Shown here: positions 10,576 to 22,472 of the stretch, piece after piece
How the letters are laid out: each line of letters opens with the position of its first letter
How positions within the stretch are numbered: the first letter of the stretch is position 1
Origin: Trifolium pratense
Taxonomy: Eukaryota; Streptophyta; Magnoliopsida; Fabales; Fabaceae
Direction of reading: 5' to 3'
NCBI RefSeq assembly: GCF_020283565.1
Contig: NC_060065.1
Coordinates: 27,206,409 to 27,270,408 of the forward strand
Length of the DNA stretch: 64,000 nt
Notes under the pieces: model-generated
Seen by the model: only the letters and a program-made list of their open reading frames with translations
What the model was told of the DNA's origin: nothing
The model's database searches: none
Position numbers and translations under genes: made by a program

Positions 10576-11552
10576 TAATAATAATAAATACACCACTTTT
10601 TGTGTGTTTACTATATTTAGTATTTTTCTCTGGACACACCAATTTTTTTTAAAGAATTTACTTTAATTATTGTTTTTAGTAAAACTAATAACTTAACCGT
10701 TAACTTGGTTTACAAATCTTTTTCAAAGGACAGAAATGTTAAAATTGCTAAATTAGACGTCATAACCTAAGTATGAACCTCTCGACTCTCATTTCTATTG
10801 GTGGATTCGGAGTCTAAACTCCAAATTTTTTACTTTTTCATATTTAAAATGTGTAAATTTAGACACTAAACTAATACACAAACAAAAAAAATATATAATC
10901 CATAACTTAAATGCAAACATTATTTTATTTTAACATTTTCATATTTTTTTTGTGAGCAAAAGGATTGATTCGTTTTTATATTGTCCTCCAAAGTTATATT
11001 ACCGGGATTTATTAATTTGGCAAATGTATCGAAGAATCTTTTAAGTTTTGCATTTGTAATAATTAAATCGTTAATTTTTTTTAACAGTTAAGATCATTAA
11101 GTTTTTTAAGTAACAAATATGTTTTTTTTTTTTTTTACGTTTTTAACTTGCTACATCGTTATCCTTTCAATTAACCTTTGTTACATTGGTGCACTGACAA
11201 TTAACATTGACTTTCACTCTGGTATGTATTTTGATGAAAAAGACACATATATTGGAGGAGATTAATCAAAAGCATAACAAATACAAGCTTTTGTAACATA
11301 TGATAAATAAGAGTAATATAAACTTAAAGGATATTTTTTTTCCAAAAAAATTTAAAGACTTAATTATTACAAACGTGATATTTGCCTATTAATTTATAGT
11401 GTATATATATTTTATCCCGAGATAAATATCTCTCACAATGTAACAATTAACATGTATTTATACGATTTATATTTGACACTTTTATCTAAATAAAGTATTC
11501 TATATTTTTTGTCAAGTAACTTAGTGACTATAAATTTCATCCTTAAGATAAA
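10576..11552. other. Non-coding DNA with a possible old MITE
   Basis: About 10997-11395 has weakly matching inverted ends (TTTGGCAAATGTATCG on the left; on the right the reverse complement of ACGTGATATTTGCCTA) and TTGTAATAATTAA in both arms. This suggests a diverged foldback element. No gene is seen. Confidence 0.4.
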
Positions 11553-11582
11553 CTAGTATTTCTACCCGTGCGATGCACGGGG
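11553..11582 (-). mobile_element. Helitron 3' terminus, minus strand
   Basis: Read on the minus strand, CCCGTGCATCGCACGGG (arms of 7 bp, loop of 3) is followed within about 10 bases by CTAG and T. That is a textbook Helitron end. The element body would extend to the right, but I cannot find its 5' end. Confidence 0.62.
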
Positions 11583-13017
11583 CAAATTATGCATGGAGAT
11601 TGTATTTTGTTACAAATTTATGAAATTCTTTTTTTATAAATTTATGAATTTGAAAATAACATTTTATTTTAAAATAGTCTAGTTATATTTTTATGTGACA
11701 TTGAGATATATATTAAAAATTATATATAAAAACAACATTTGAATTACTTTAGAATAATTAAACAGTTATGAGAGGCTGTAACTAAAATCTATTAGTTGAA
11801 ATTATGGAATAAAAGAAAAACATTTGATACATAACTGCCGCAAAATGTGATTACCATTTTTCCCGTCCCAAATCCTTGTGGACACAATTCTTGTAGCTTT
11901 GTCTGTTTATTAAATCTAAAGAATTGAAACCTTGCACAAAATAACTAATTAAGGACCCTTTTGTTTTATTTCTTTTTAAAAATATTTTTATATAGTGTAC
12001 TGTTTTTTGTTAAAAATATCGTTTTAGATATTTCATATTATTTGATGAGATGGGCGGATGGCAAATTAAGTTGTATTTTATTTTAATATATTAATGATTT
12101 ATTTATTGGAAGGGAAAAAGAAAATAACATATATGAAAGGAAATTTTTTTATGGTAGAACAAATTGATGGAACACGCTATGTGTTTTAAAACAAATTACA
12201 TGATGTGTCAATAGATTATTGGATACATGTGTAAAATAATTTTATACCAGTAATGTTTATAAATTAAATTTTAAAAAAATAGTTCGAAAAATAGACTTAC
12301 CATTTTTAGCAAAAAGTAAATATATATATTTATTTTTTGGCGGGTAAGTCAATATATATTTTTGGTCATGAGTAAAAAGTAAATATTATGATAATAAAAT
12401 ATGAAAATAAAATTGAAAATAAAATTTTATTAAAAATAAAATAAAAACCGCCTTAGACTTTGGGTTGGGATTGTACTAAGATCAATATGGTTGATGTGAA
12501 TGAGAGCAATAATAGAATTATTTAAATTGAAAGAAAGGAAGAAAAAAAAACGAATGACTTACGGGTCTTGTTAACATGTGCATATAAGACACATGTTAAG
12601 ATATCTTAATATAGAAATTCAACATTTAATAATACAAAAAATTTAATTTTTGAAAAGTTAAAATGCACAAATTCTAAAACATAATTTTTATTTTTGATTC
12701 CTTAACATATGCCACATATGCGTATGTTAACATTTTTTCCTGACTTATATATGAGGAGAACGTTTGCAGAGGAAAAGTTGAAGGGATATTATGTTGGAAA
12801 AATAAACAGAAGTGGAACCCAATGGTTGGAACATGGAGAGTTTCTTTTGTAAAAAAAAAAAAAAGGACTTGCATGTGAAAACAATTAATTAGGCAGGATA
12901 GATTTAGGCGGGATTTGGAGATGATTTAGGCGCTGAATTGTGTATAGCACAGTATCTTGCCTTAATATATTAAGGATAAGTGGGATGATTAGAGTTCGAT
13001 CCTCAATCCCATACATA
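11583..13017. other. Non-coding A/T-rich DNA
   Basis: There is no convincing gene. Two similar hairpins lie near 12569-12599 (TTAACATGTG / ACATGTTAA) and 12703-12731 (TTAACATATG / CGTATGTTAA), which may be the ends or core of an old foldback element. Confidence 0.5.
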
Positions 13018-13026
13018 TATAATATA
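13018..13026. repeat. Left target-site duplication of the Mutator-type MITE
   Basis: TATAATATA here is repeated exactly at 13303-13311, on the other side of the element. Confidence 0.85.
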
Positions 13027-13302
13027 GGTTTAATTAATAAAATGGTCCCTTAAAGACATTTTTGGTTTCATATTGGTCCCTTAAAGAAAAAAAGGTCCGA
13101 ATAGGTCCTTAAAGACATATCTGTTAATCAGTTTGGTCCTATTTAGACCTCTTTTTAGGGACCAAACTGATTAACGGAGATGTCTTTAAGGGACCTATTC
13201 GGACTTTTTTTTTCTTTAAGGGACCTATTTGGACCTTTTTTTCTTTAAGGGACCAATCTGAAACCAAAAATGTCTTTAAGGGACCATTTTATTAATTAAG
13301 CC
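13027..13302. mobile_element. 276-bp MITE of Mutator (MULE) type with long inverted repeats
   Basis: The ends are inverted: GGTTTAATTAATAAAATGG on the left, and on the right the same with GGCTTAATT when read in reverse complement. Pairing extends inward through GGTCCCTTAAAGACA and most of the element is palindromic. A perfect 9-bp target duplication, the length typical of Mutator elements, flanks it. It has no coding capacity. The GGTCCCTTAAAG motif recurs several times inside. The element lies about 400 bp upstream of the galactosyltransferase start codon. Confidence 0.85.
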
Positions 13303-13704
13303 TATAATATACAATGCAATGTCAACAAATTATTTTGCAATTTATTAAAGAAAGTTGAATAATAGAAAAAATAAAATCTTATTATTTTACATATTTAAGT
13401 AATATGATAAAAAATTCAAATTCCTAAAGTAAACAACAAAGTTTCCACAAGAACACAAACCTTCTCTGTCATATTTGCCGTTGTAGTTTAAGTTTAAACA
13501 ATGTGCAAGCTGGTCCCAATCATTCATATTCATATTCTTCTTCTATACGGCTAAGCTTCCAAAGCTGCTTCATTCATTTTCAATTCTCATTCTTCTTCTG
13601 TATTATTATTAGGTAACATATAATTAACCCCTCCATTTTTATATACTACTACTTCATTGATTTAATTCACAGAAAAATAAATAAAGTTTTAATCTTTTGA
13701 AACA
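13303..13704 (+). promoter_or_regulatory. Upstream region of the galactosyltransferase gene, possible 5'UTR intron
   Basis: CT-rich sequence at 13480-13610 looks like a plant 5' leader. A possible 60-bp intron runs from GT at 13613 (AG|GTAACATA) to AG at 13672 (TTCACAG), with an A-rich leader then leading to the ATG. A TATATA at about 13640 lies inside that intron, so it may not be the TATA box. No transcript evidence is available. Confidence 0.35.
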
Positions 13705-16700
13705 ATGAAGAAAGAGAAACTAAACCCATTTTTACTCTTTCCAAATAAGCCTAAATTTCTTCACATTTTCATGACCCTTATGCTTCTTTATTTGATCTTC
13801 ACAACCTTTGAATTCAAAACTTTTGAGTCTGTTTCAGTGTCTTCAATTCTTAGGAATGAAATCCAAAATACCCATCATAGAAAAGCTTTAAACTTTGCTT
13901 CAGATGAAGCTTTTAGTGTTCACCAAGCTTCACTACATCGAAAACCGATGCAAGAGTTGCAAAAAGTTTCCACCTTGAGTTTCAATGAAGGTGATTTGAA
14001 TGAAACTGGTTTTGAAAAAGACAAATTTTCCGAGATTCAAAGGGATGTTAAGGTAGCTTGGATTAAAGGGAAGAGAATGTGGGAAGAAATTCAGAGTTTG
14101 GAATCTGAGAATGTGACTAAGTTCATGTTTGAGAATCAGAAGAATCATTCTGATTCGTGTCAGCATTCGATTTCGCTATCTGGGTCTGAATTAAGGAACC
14201 AGAAAGGGATCATGGTGATTCCTTGTGGGTTGACTTTGTGGTCTCATGTTACTGTTGTTGGGACGCCGCGATTGGCTCATTGGGAGAGTGATCCTAAGAT
14301 AAATGTGGTGAAAGATGAGGAGGAAAAGGTGTTGGTGTCACAGTTTATGATGGAGCTTCAAGGATTGAAGGTAGTTGATGAGGAGGAACCACCTAAGATA
14401 TTGCATTTCAATCCTAGGTTGAAAGGTGATTATAGTGGAAAGCCTGTGATTGAACAGAATACTTGTTATAGGATGCAATGGGGTTCTTCACTCAGGTGTG
14501 AGGGATGGAAGTCTAGGGCTGATGAAGATACTGGTAATTGATTTCAATGTTTCTCATTTTAAGTTTAGAATTTTGGTGTTGTCTTGGGCTGTGTTTGGAT
14601 ATACAGTTTAATTAAGCTATTTCTATAACTAAAGATAAAATACAGTCAAATTGTGTTGATATATTGATTTCATAAGCTGTCCTGGAGAGCTTATGGAAAT
14701 AAGCTTAAAACAGCTTATGGACATGTCATAAGCTGTTTCTATAGGCTGTCCCTAACAGTCTCACAAGTGTGTATGTAAGTAGATAAGCTCAACTAATTGA
14801 TTTCAATGTTTCTCATTTTAAAGTTTAGAACTTCTTTGTTATTGTTGTCTTGGTTTTAAATTGAAGTTGTTTTGTTTGTCAAAAAAAAATTGAAGTTGGT
14901 TTGCTGTTACAAAATGTGCAGAAAGTCGATGCAATTGTGGCCACAGTTGTAATTGAAAAGTTATGATGTTATTGCTTGTTGTGCAATTATAAAGTTGCAG
15001 AAAGTTGTTGCTGTTTTGGTGAAATTGCAGTTGTAATGTGAATATGGAAACCTTAACCTTAAAATCATGATACTGTGGCTGTAATTGTTGGTCTGAACTT
15101 CTGTTTATTATTGATGCATCTTTGATTTCTAACAGAGTTGAAATTGAAATGAATGTAGTTAAAGGGGTTTGAATAGTTTGTGGTAAATAACAGTGTGTGA
15201 AATCATTCTCCCCCGGTGTTTATAATTTCATATTAATGGTAGTGTTTCTTACCCCTTCATGTCCATGTATATTATTCCCGTATCGTGGAATTCGTTGTTC
15301 TGTGAATTAGTTGAAAGAAAAATGGGATTCTGTTATCATTCTCTTGTATGAATGTGTACATTGTTTATTATCCATTTTTCTCTTCAGCATGTCAGTTTTA
15401 AGCAATGTTGCTCATCTGTGCAATTTTTTTTTGTTGCTTTATGAAGTCGATGGACAGGTGAAATGTGAAAAGTGGATTCGCGATGATGATAGCCGTTCAG
15501 AAGAGTCTAATGCAACATGGTGGTTACCTAGAATGATAGGGAGAAAACACAAGATCACTTTAGATTGGCCATATCCTTTTATAGAGGGAAGATTATTTGT
15601 TCTCACCTTAACAGCAGGCTTGGAAGGTTACCATGTTAGTGTCGACGGAAAGCATGTGACGTCTTTTCCATATCGCACGGTATATACAATCGTCATGTCA
15701 TGTCTACTTCTACTTTTTGAATGCAGATGAAATATCTAAAGCGTTTATGTTATATTCTCAGGGTTTTTCTCTCGAGGACGCTACTGGTCTATCCATAAAA
15801 GGGGACGTTGATGTGCACTCTATATATGCTGCTTCGTTACCAACATCACATCCAAGTTTTGCACCACAAATGCATCTTGAATTGCTTCCTCAATGGAAAG
15901 CTCCACCTATTCTCGATGTGAACGTGGAGCTTTTCGTTGGAATAATTTCTGCCGGCAACCATTTTGCTGAACGAATGGCTGTAAGAAAATCGTGGATGCA
16001 ACATAAGCTAATCAAATCTTCACATGTTGTAGCTCGATTCTTTGTTGCTTTGGTAAGATTTAATGCATCTTCCATACCCCTCAATAATGATAAAATTGAA
16101 ATATACTTTCTTTTATTAAAATGATTTACAATTTTCTATTTCTTATTTCTCATGTAAAAGCATGCAAGGAAGGATATAAATTTGGACATAAAGAAAGAAG
16201 CCGATTATTTTGGTGATATTATTATAGTTCCATATATGGATCATTATGACCTTGTTGTGGTGAAGACTGTAGCTATCGCTGAATATGGGGTGAGTAATGG
16301 CAGATTAGTGTTTTATATTTTCCATTTCCTCCATCTGCCCTCGGATTTCTGCTCTATTACTTATTGTTATTGAACTTGGTTTTTCAGATTCGTAACGTAG
16401 CTGCTAAGAATATCATGAAATGTGACGATGACACGTTTGTTCGATTGGATTCTATCATCAGTGAAGTAAGAAAAGTTGGAATTGGCAGAAGTCTCTACAT
16501 TGGCAATATGAATTACCACCATACACCCCTTCGCGATGGTAAATGGGCAGTCACATATGAGGTATGATTTTCTTTTCTTTGTTTTGCGTTTCTAATTTCC
16601 TATTTACTTCCTATGTTTCTTGTTTTCATTTTCAATTCAACTAATAAAAATAAGTGGATATAGATCTAATATTTTTCTTACCATTTTCATAAATTTTGAA

Positions 16701-17973
16701 AATAACAACACTGTTTATTTCTTTAAATACATTCATTCTATTTTGTGTTCCATCTTCTCTTTATCGCAATTATTTACTACATTAGTCTTCTATCTCCTTG
16801 TGAACTACATTAACCTTGTATCTACATTAGTCTTTTATCACAATTTAAAATGAATATAATTTTAGAAAGTGAAAACAGAATATGTTTTCACAAAGTAAAC
16901 GGGGCCTAAGTATTCTGCTGTTAGTTGATCAGATAGATGGTATTCTATTCAATCACGGCATTAGGAGTTTCAAATAATATGACGAACATTTCAGTGAAGT
17001 TCCATTTGTATTATCATGGAATTTTGAGATCGTGAATTAGATATAATGTACTCTCTTTATACGAAAAAGTACTTAATATTTGGTGCCTTTTATGATTGTT
17101 TTTAATTCTTTGTTCATTAACTCTCAGGAATGGGCGGAAGAAGAGTATCCTACCTATGCTAATGGTCCAGGTTATATAATCTCATCAGACATTGCTAAGT
17201 TCATTGTATCTAACTTCGAGGAGCACAAGTTAAAAGTAAGTTCGCAATTTAATCTTTGCTTATTACACCAGTCCCTGCTTGTGCTTTCCATTCTCTTCTA
17301 CCTCTCGTTTCTCCCTTTTGTGCGTACACACACTTGCATGGAAAGTGTTCCACCTTTAGGGTCAGTTTGGATAAGCAGTTTAATTGCACGTTAATTTCTT
17401 ATGTATAAGCTATTTTTATAACAAAAAATAAAATAAAGTAAAACTATTTTCAGAAGATATCATGGAGTTTATGGAAATAAGCTGAAAACAACTTATGGAC
17501 ATGTCGTAAGTACTAAGTTATTTCCATAAACTCTCTGAAATAGTCTCACTAGTGTTTATGCTAATAGATAAATTCAAATAAGTTAATCTAAGCAGATCCT
17601 AAGTCCGCTAGTTTGAGCATATACTTGTGCATGGGTGGAACCAAGGCCCAGCAAGTCTGGGCAGTTGCCTGGGCTCTGGCCAAAAAATTTGGTATTTTTA
17701 GGGGTTAGTTTAGGGCAACATTATCACTAATGAAATTGATTCAATGTGTGTGACTGTGTGTAGTTATTTAAAATGGAGGATGTGAGCATGGGAATGTGGG
17801 TAGAGCAATTCAACAACTCAACAGAAGTTGAGTATGTGCATAGCTATAAGTTCTGCCAATTTGGTTGCATTGAAGGTTACTACACTGCACATTACCAATC
17901 TCCAAGACAAATGACATGTATGTGGGATAAGTTGCAAGACAAGGGAAAACCACTATGTTGCAACAATAGATGA
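13705..17973 (+). CDS. GALT: GT31 galactosyltransferase with galectin domain (hydroxyproline O-galactosyltransferase type)
   Basis: Seven coding exons with GT-AG introns join in frame: 13705-14533, 15447-15679, 15762-16052, 16161-16289, 16388-16561, 17128-17235 and 17764-17973, giving 657 residues. This length fits the Arabidopsis GALT2-6 group. The product is a type II Golgi membrane protein. It has a short cytoplasmic tail, a membrane segment at about 19-36, a stem, a galectin-like domain at about 173-375 ([20 protein letters not shown]), and a GT31 galactosyltransferase domain from about 410. The metal-binding DDD is at 507-509 (MKCDDDTFV) and EDVSMGMWV at 593-601. Known relatives transfer galactose to hydroxyproline of arabinogalactan proteins; the related GALT1 acts on N-glycans. 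I favour the GALT2/5/6 type but cannot name the exact orthologue. The frame is intact and all splice sites are canonical. Introns 1 and 6 carry the same MITE-like repeat. Confidence 0.93.
14586..14800. repeat. MITE-like repeat in intron 1 of the galactosyltransferase gene
   Basis: It contains GTGTTTGGATATACAGTTTA, then an inverted segment (CATAAGCTGT, GGAAATAAGCTTAAAACAGC, CATAAGCTGTTTC). Its relative is in intron 6 at 17354-17605; both share CTTATGGACATGTC and AGTCTCAC. It is bracketed by direct repeats of about 35 bp (14536-14571 and 14797-14831, ATTGATTTCAATGTTTCTC), longer than a normal target duplication. Confidence 0.65.
17354..17605. repeat. MITE-like repeat in intron 6, same family as in intron 1
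   Basis: It starts near GGGTCAGTTTGGATAAGCAG and ends near AAGCAGATCCTAAGTCC; the ends are imperfectly inverted. Its centre folds back (GAGTTTATGGAAATAAGC against TTATTTCCATAAACTC). It is non-coding and does not interrupt an exon. Confidence 0.65.
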
Positions 17974-19863
17974 CATAATATTCTACAATCATATATGTTC
18001 ACAGATTTTTATGTCTGTTTGTACATAAGTACTTATTACAACGTTTTTGTGGCTTCAACATATTCATTCATTGTTTATATAATCTTTATTTTTGTTTTCC
18101 CTTTTGATTCTGCTAAATAGATAGCTTCTGTTATCAATATTATATGAAGTAAAAGTTGGATGTACAACTACAGCAATTGATGTAGCAGAAGAGTAATGGT
18201 ATGTAAATTCATAAGTTTATAGTGTAGAGAAATACTCATTTCGTCCCTTAATAATTGTCACATTTACGAGGAAAATTTGTCATAAAATAATTGTCATTTT
18301 CACTTTTCACTTTTGTCTAAAATGAAAGAGTGGTTCAAGTGGTGCATGATTTACAAGTTATGAACAAATGCAAAATGGAGAATAATAACTTCGAAGTGGT
18401 GCACACAATGACACAATTGAAAAATAAGCAATTAAAATTACACTGGAAACAAAAAATACAATCTTTTAGACACTTTTTTTTTTACAAGAGGTATCAGTGA
18501 CATTCTATTTTCAACATTCTCTCTAACACTCATCCTCTAATTGGAGGTCGGATCCTCTCCTTCTATCATTCTCCATCCTTCAAAGATACAATACAAGCGT
18601 AAGAACTGGGAGACAATAAATTAAAAGAATACTAAAAAAGAGAGAGAAAATACAAGAAAGATAGACATATTAGTGAAGGAGAATGGGAGAGAATTGATTG
18701 AAGGAGATGGTCCGGATCCAAACACACGCTAGTCTCATTATTTTATGTGGAACATATTTTTGGGGTCCACATGTATTAAATTATAGAGTGTTAGAAAGTG
18801 TTGTAATTTGTAAAATACGAGTCTTCCTAACACTCCTCCAAAAAATAATCATGTTTGCAAAGGAGATTTTTTTGAACCCATGGTTCCTATATGTTAAAAT
18901 CTCAATTTTAGTCCTCTTTGATGTGAGTTAAGAATATTAAAATTAAATAATGGATCAAGAACATGGAGAAAAATTCATGCTACTGGAGGGATTTGATATC
19001 TATGAGTATGACATATCATATCGGGTTGTGTGGTCTTGCGGGAGATGTAGTATATACTACTTCTAATTAGGGATGTCAACGGGATGAGAATGAGCAGGGA
19101 GTATTTTATCACACAATTTTCCGCCATTTAAAATGATCTAAATTCCCGTCCTCATTCTCCACTTCGGAGGATATTCTTCCTTCATCCTCATCCCTACGGA
19201 TCCTTATGGTTCCTACAGGGATTCATCTGCATTAAAAAATTATCAAATTTCTATTATTTTCAATAAAACTAGTTATATATATAAAAAATTAAACATAACA
19301 AATTGACCTCCCTTCTAATAGGCATAAGTGATATCACAAACACCATTAAAGTCGAAGATATTTTTAAGGTCAAATAAATTTCCAAACTTTAGATATCTCT
19401 AATGTGTTTCATTGATGGTTGAAACTTGAAACAATTCCTTGAGGAGAAAAACAAAATGAAAAATGCTACACAAACCAACACATTGTGGGTTGGTCGCATC
19501 AACTGTGACGTGAAACTGGTAGGTCGCATTGTGGGTTTTTTTTTTTTAAATTAAAAGTGAGTGTGCATTTGTTGGATATTTTTAGATATTTCAAAAGTAA
19601 ATTATTTTATATTTAACTGTAACACAACTTAATTAATTTTAATTGGAAAATCAATCTTAATTTTGACCGAGAAATGAGTATTGTAAGTTACTCTTTTAGT
19701 GTACCTAATTAATAGGATAGGAGACTTGGTCTTTCTCAACGTGCATCATAATTTTTCTGAACTTAATACTTATCAACACCTTTTCCTTATTTTACTCATA
19801 CGTTATTATTATTTAATTTTATTAATTGACCACTTAATATATGAGATGTATGGCCATATATGT
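17974..19863. other. Gene-free region after the galactosyltransferase gene
   Basis: 17974 to about 18170 is probably the 3' UTR. About 18480-18860 contains an imperfect foldback (GGTCGGATCCTCTCCTTC against GGAGATGGTCCGGATCC). From about 19070 the text AGGGATGTCAACGGGATGAG with CATCCTCATCCC nearby looks like a diverged hAT-type MITE. The open frame at 18698-18931 lies in the foldback and is not a gene. I see no host gene. Confidence 0.5.
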
Positions 19864-19871
19864 AGTGGAAC
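19864..19871. repeat. Left target-site duplication of the hAT-type MITE
   Basis: AGTGGAAC here is repeated exactly at 20688-20695. Confidence 0.85.
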
Positions 19872-20687
19872 CAATGTTTTAAAACCCGGACCGAGGATCG
19901 ACCCGGTCAATGTATTGGGTCAATGGTTTACTGGTCGGACCAGTGAGTCACTAGTCGGACCGCATAACTACTAACCCGGTCTATAGAAAACATTTATGAT
20001 TTAAATTTTATAACTAGAAAATTTAATAGAAATTATTCTATAAAAAATTTAATGAAAAATCATACATAATAAATATATGTAGTTTTTTTAAGGAAGAATA
20101 AGTGTGTGTGTATTTTTTTGAAGGAAGGGGAAATAGATATAAGTGTGTATACCAAAAAAACAAAAAAAAAATAGATATAAGTGATCTCGTAAAAAAAAGT
20201 GTTGTGAAATAAATAAATAGATATATATATGTGATGGGATGAGATGGTTTGAGAAAAGATAAGAAGAAAATAGTGGTTCAGAAAAGAAAAAAAAAATAGA
20301 TTTAGGTGGTATTATAGCTCATATTTCTTAATATGTCTATTTATTTATTAGTTTTAATAAAATGTTATTAGATATATATATATATACGTTGGCGCATAGG
20401 TAAAATGAATGATCAGTTGGCTTAGTGGTAAGTCAAGTGAGTTTTTATATGCATGTCGTGTGTTCGAATCTCTGCAGCAACATTTAATATTTTTTACTAC
20501 GTTTTAAATTAAATATAAACCGGTCCGGTCCGGCTCAGGCTATCCGGTTCACCGGTTTGACCACAGACCCGGCCGGTTCATGCCGGGTTTCTCCGGTTTA
20601 TTTGCTTAACCGGTTCTGCATGGTGATTGGCCCGTTTAGTTGTCCGGTTCCCGGCCGGACCGGTCCGGTCCGGTTTTTAAAACTATG
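19872..20687. mobile_element. 816-bp hAT-type MITE
   Basis: The inverted ends are CAATGTTTTAAAACCCGG on the left and, in reverse complement, CATAGTTTTAAAAACCGG on the right; both continue with ACCG. A perfect 8-bp duplication (AGTGGAAC) flanks the element. The 8-bp duplication and CA-start termini are the hAT signature. The outer 100-200 bp are full of CCGGTCCGG and CCGGTT motifs, and the centre is A/T-rich. It has no transposase. A tRNA-like pol III promoter is embedded at 20411-20476. Confidence 0.83.
20411..20476 (+). ncRNA. tRNA-derived segment with pol III A and B boxes, inside the hAT MITE
   Basis: An A box (TGGCTTAGTGG, 20418-20428) and a B-box-like GTGTTCGAATCTC (from 20459) are spaced about 31 bp apart, as in tRNA genes and SINEs. 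No cloverleaf with a full acceptor stem is apparent, so this is not called as a functional tRNA. It could be a captured SINE head. Confidence 0.45.
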
Positions 20688-20695
20688 AGTGGAAC

Positions 20696-21850
20696 GGTTT
20701 AGTGGAAAATTAGTGAGCATAACGAGAGATGCATAACTTTACTCCATACATATACAAACAAAGCTTTGGGATTCATAAGTTTATATAAAAAACAGTGCCT
20801 GAGTTATCAACCTTGTTGATATTCTTGTGTCTTGATAGCCTCGGTACGTTTATCACCGAGAAGAACCGGTTGTATTCTGGGAGAGTTGCGCAATATTTGC
20901 GGATAATTCCTTAGTTCAGTGATTACACGCCTCCGGTTATTTGTTTTTCAGCCATCCGCGCCAACAGCATTAGCATTATTTCGGACAGGTTTCGATTATT
21001 CCGAGGTCTAGTCTAAATGTATAAAATTGATTTTCTAATTCTATTCTAATTCTAATAATATAATAAAATCGATTATTATTAAATTTACTAATTTGTCCTT
21101 ACTAATTTACTTAATAAAATCGATTATTATTAAAATTGATTATTATTAAATTTACTAATTTACTAGTCTAAATGTAAAAAATTGATATAAAATTTACTAA
21201 TTTGTCCTTACCAGTTTTAATAATGTTCCAAATTTTATATATTTCATTGTAATCTAGTTCTAATATAATATGTTTCAAAAAATATTTATAATATAATAAA
21301 ATTGATTACTACAAAATTTACTAATTTGTCCTTATCAGTTTTAATAATGTTCCAAATTTTCTATCCTTCATAGTAATATTACAAAAAAAAACAAAAAAGT
21401 TATACAAAAAAAAATATAGAAAGAATAAGATAAATATAATAAAAAGGTCATATATAAATTTATACATAAAAATAGGAAGAAAAAAAAATATTATAGAAAA
21501 TTTTGCCAATAAAAAAAATTATAAAAAGAGTATAGCAAAAATAAAATGATTACGCATAAAAATATAGAAATAGAAACATAAACAATATTACTATCAAATT
21601 TACTACTGACTATTAATAATAATAATATAATTAAATTAATTACTATCAATTAGAAGAATCACGACACTACAATGCTCAAACTTTAGGAGAAGGGGCACGC
21701 ACAATAATTTGACTTATCTTGTATTTATCGTTATCTTTATCTTTATCTTTATGAAAGGAGTAAAACTGATTAGGGTTAAGTAGCTACTTAATCAACTCCT
21801 TAACTCTAATCCTATACTTAGTCCCACTAAATACGCCCTCATTAAATGAG
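20696..21850. other. Non-coding region with local degenerate repeats
   Basis: 20780-21010 has higher G+C content than its surroundings, but I do not recognise it. From about 21015 to 21365 a segment containing ACTAATTTGTCCTTA and TTTTAATAATGTTCC is repeated two to three times at roughly 120-bp spacing. The rest is A/T-rich. No gene is seen. Confidence 0.5.
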
Positions 21851-21851
21851 G

Positions 21852-22472
21852 AAATATCTGGGCATCGGTTCGGTTCGGTTTGATTTTGGGCTCAAACCCT
21901 AGAACCAGTCGAACCGATGGGTGACATATGCATAACCATAGCGAACCAATTAAATACTCGGTTTGGTCGGTTTATGGTTTCTCGGATTGACTCGGTTTCG
22001 GTTCGGTTCAACGGTTTAAACCATTTTTTTAAAATTTTGTTTTTCTCAAATTTTTAATTAAAATTGGCCCAATACAATTGCAGGTTACTTGTGTCATTTG
22101 TTATTCAAACTTTTTTTCCCCAATTTTTAGGCTTTAAATTTAGCCATATTGTCAGCCCATTATTTTCTATTTTTTTATCCAAATATTTTGTCCAAATCTT
22201 TGGTCTAAATTTTTAATTACTTGTTTTTTCAAATGATTATGCTATTAGTAGCTATATGCTTGATAATAATTAATAATAATAAATTAATAACGGTTCGGTT
22301 TCGGTTTGTAATGGGTCGAAAGCTTTCAACCGTAAACCACCCATTTAATGCCTTAATATCCACGGTTTACACGATTCCAACCCGCGGTTCCACATAAACC
22401 GGCCCGAATACTCTGTTTCGGTTTGGGCCGAACAGTTTCAATCGGATTGGGTCGGTTGTGCCCAGCCCTGAG
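21852..22472. mobile_element. Second hAT-like MITE, diverged
   Basis: The left end CTGGGCATCGGTTCGGTTCG pairs with the right end read in reverse, AGGGCTGGGCACAACCGACC. Both ends are rich in CGGTTCGGTTT, and the middle is A/T-rich. No perfect target duplication is visible. It has no coding capacity. Confidence 0.55.

Noticed and set aside
13638..13643. TATATA as the TATA box of the galactosyltransferase gene
   Set aside because: It falls within a likely 5'UTR intron and only about 65 bp before the ATG, so it is not a safe promoter call.
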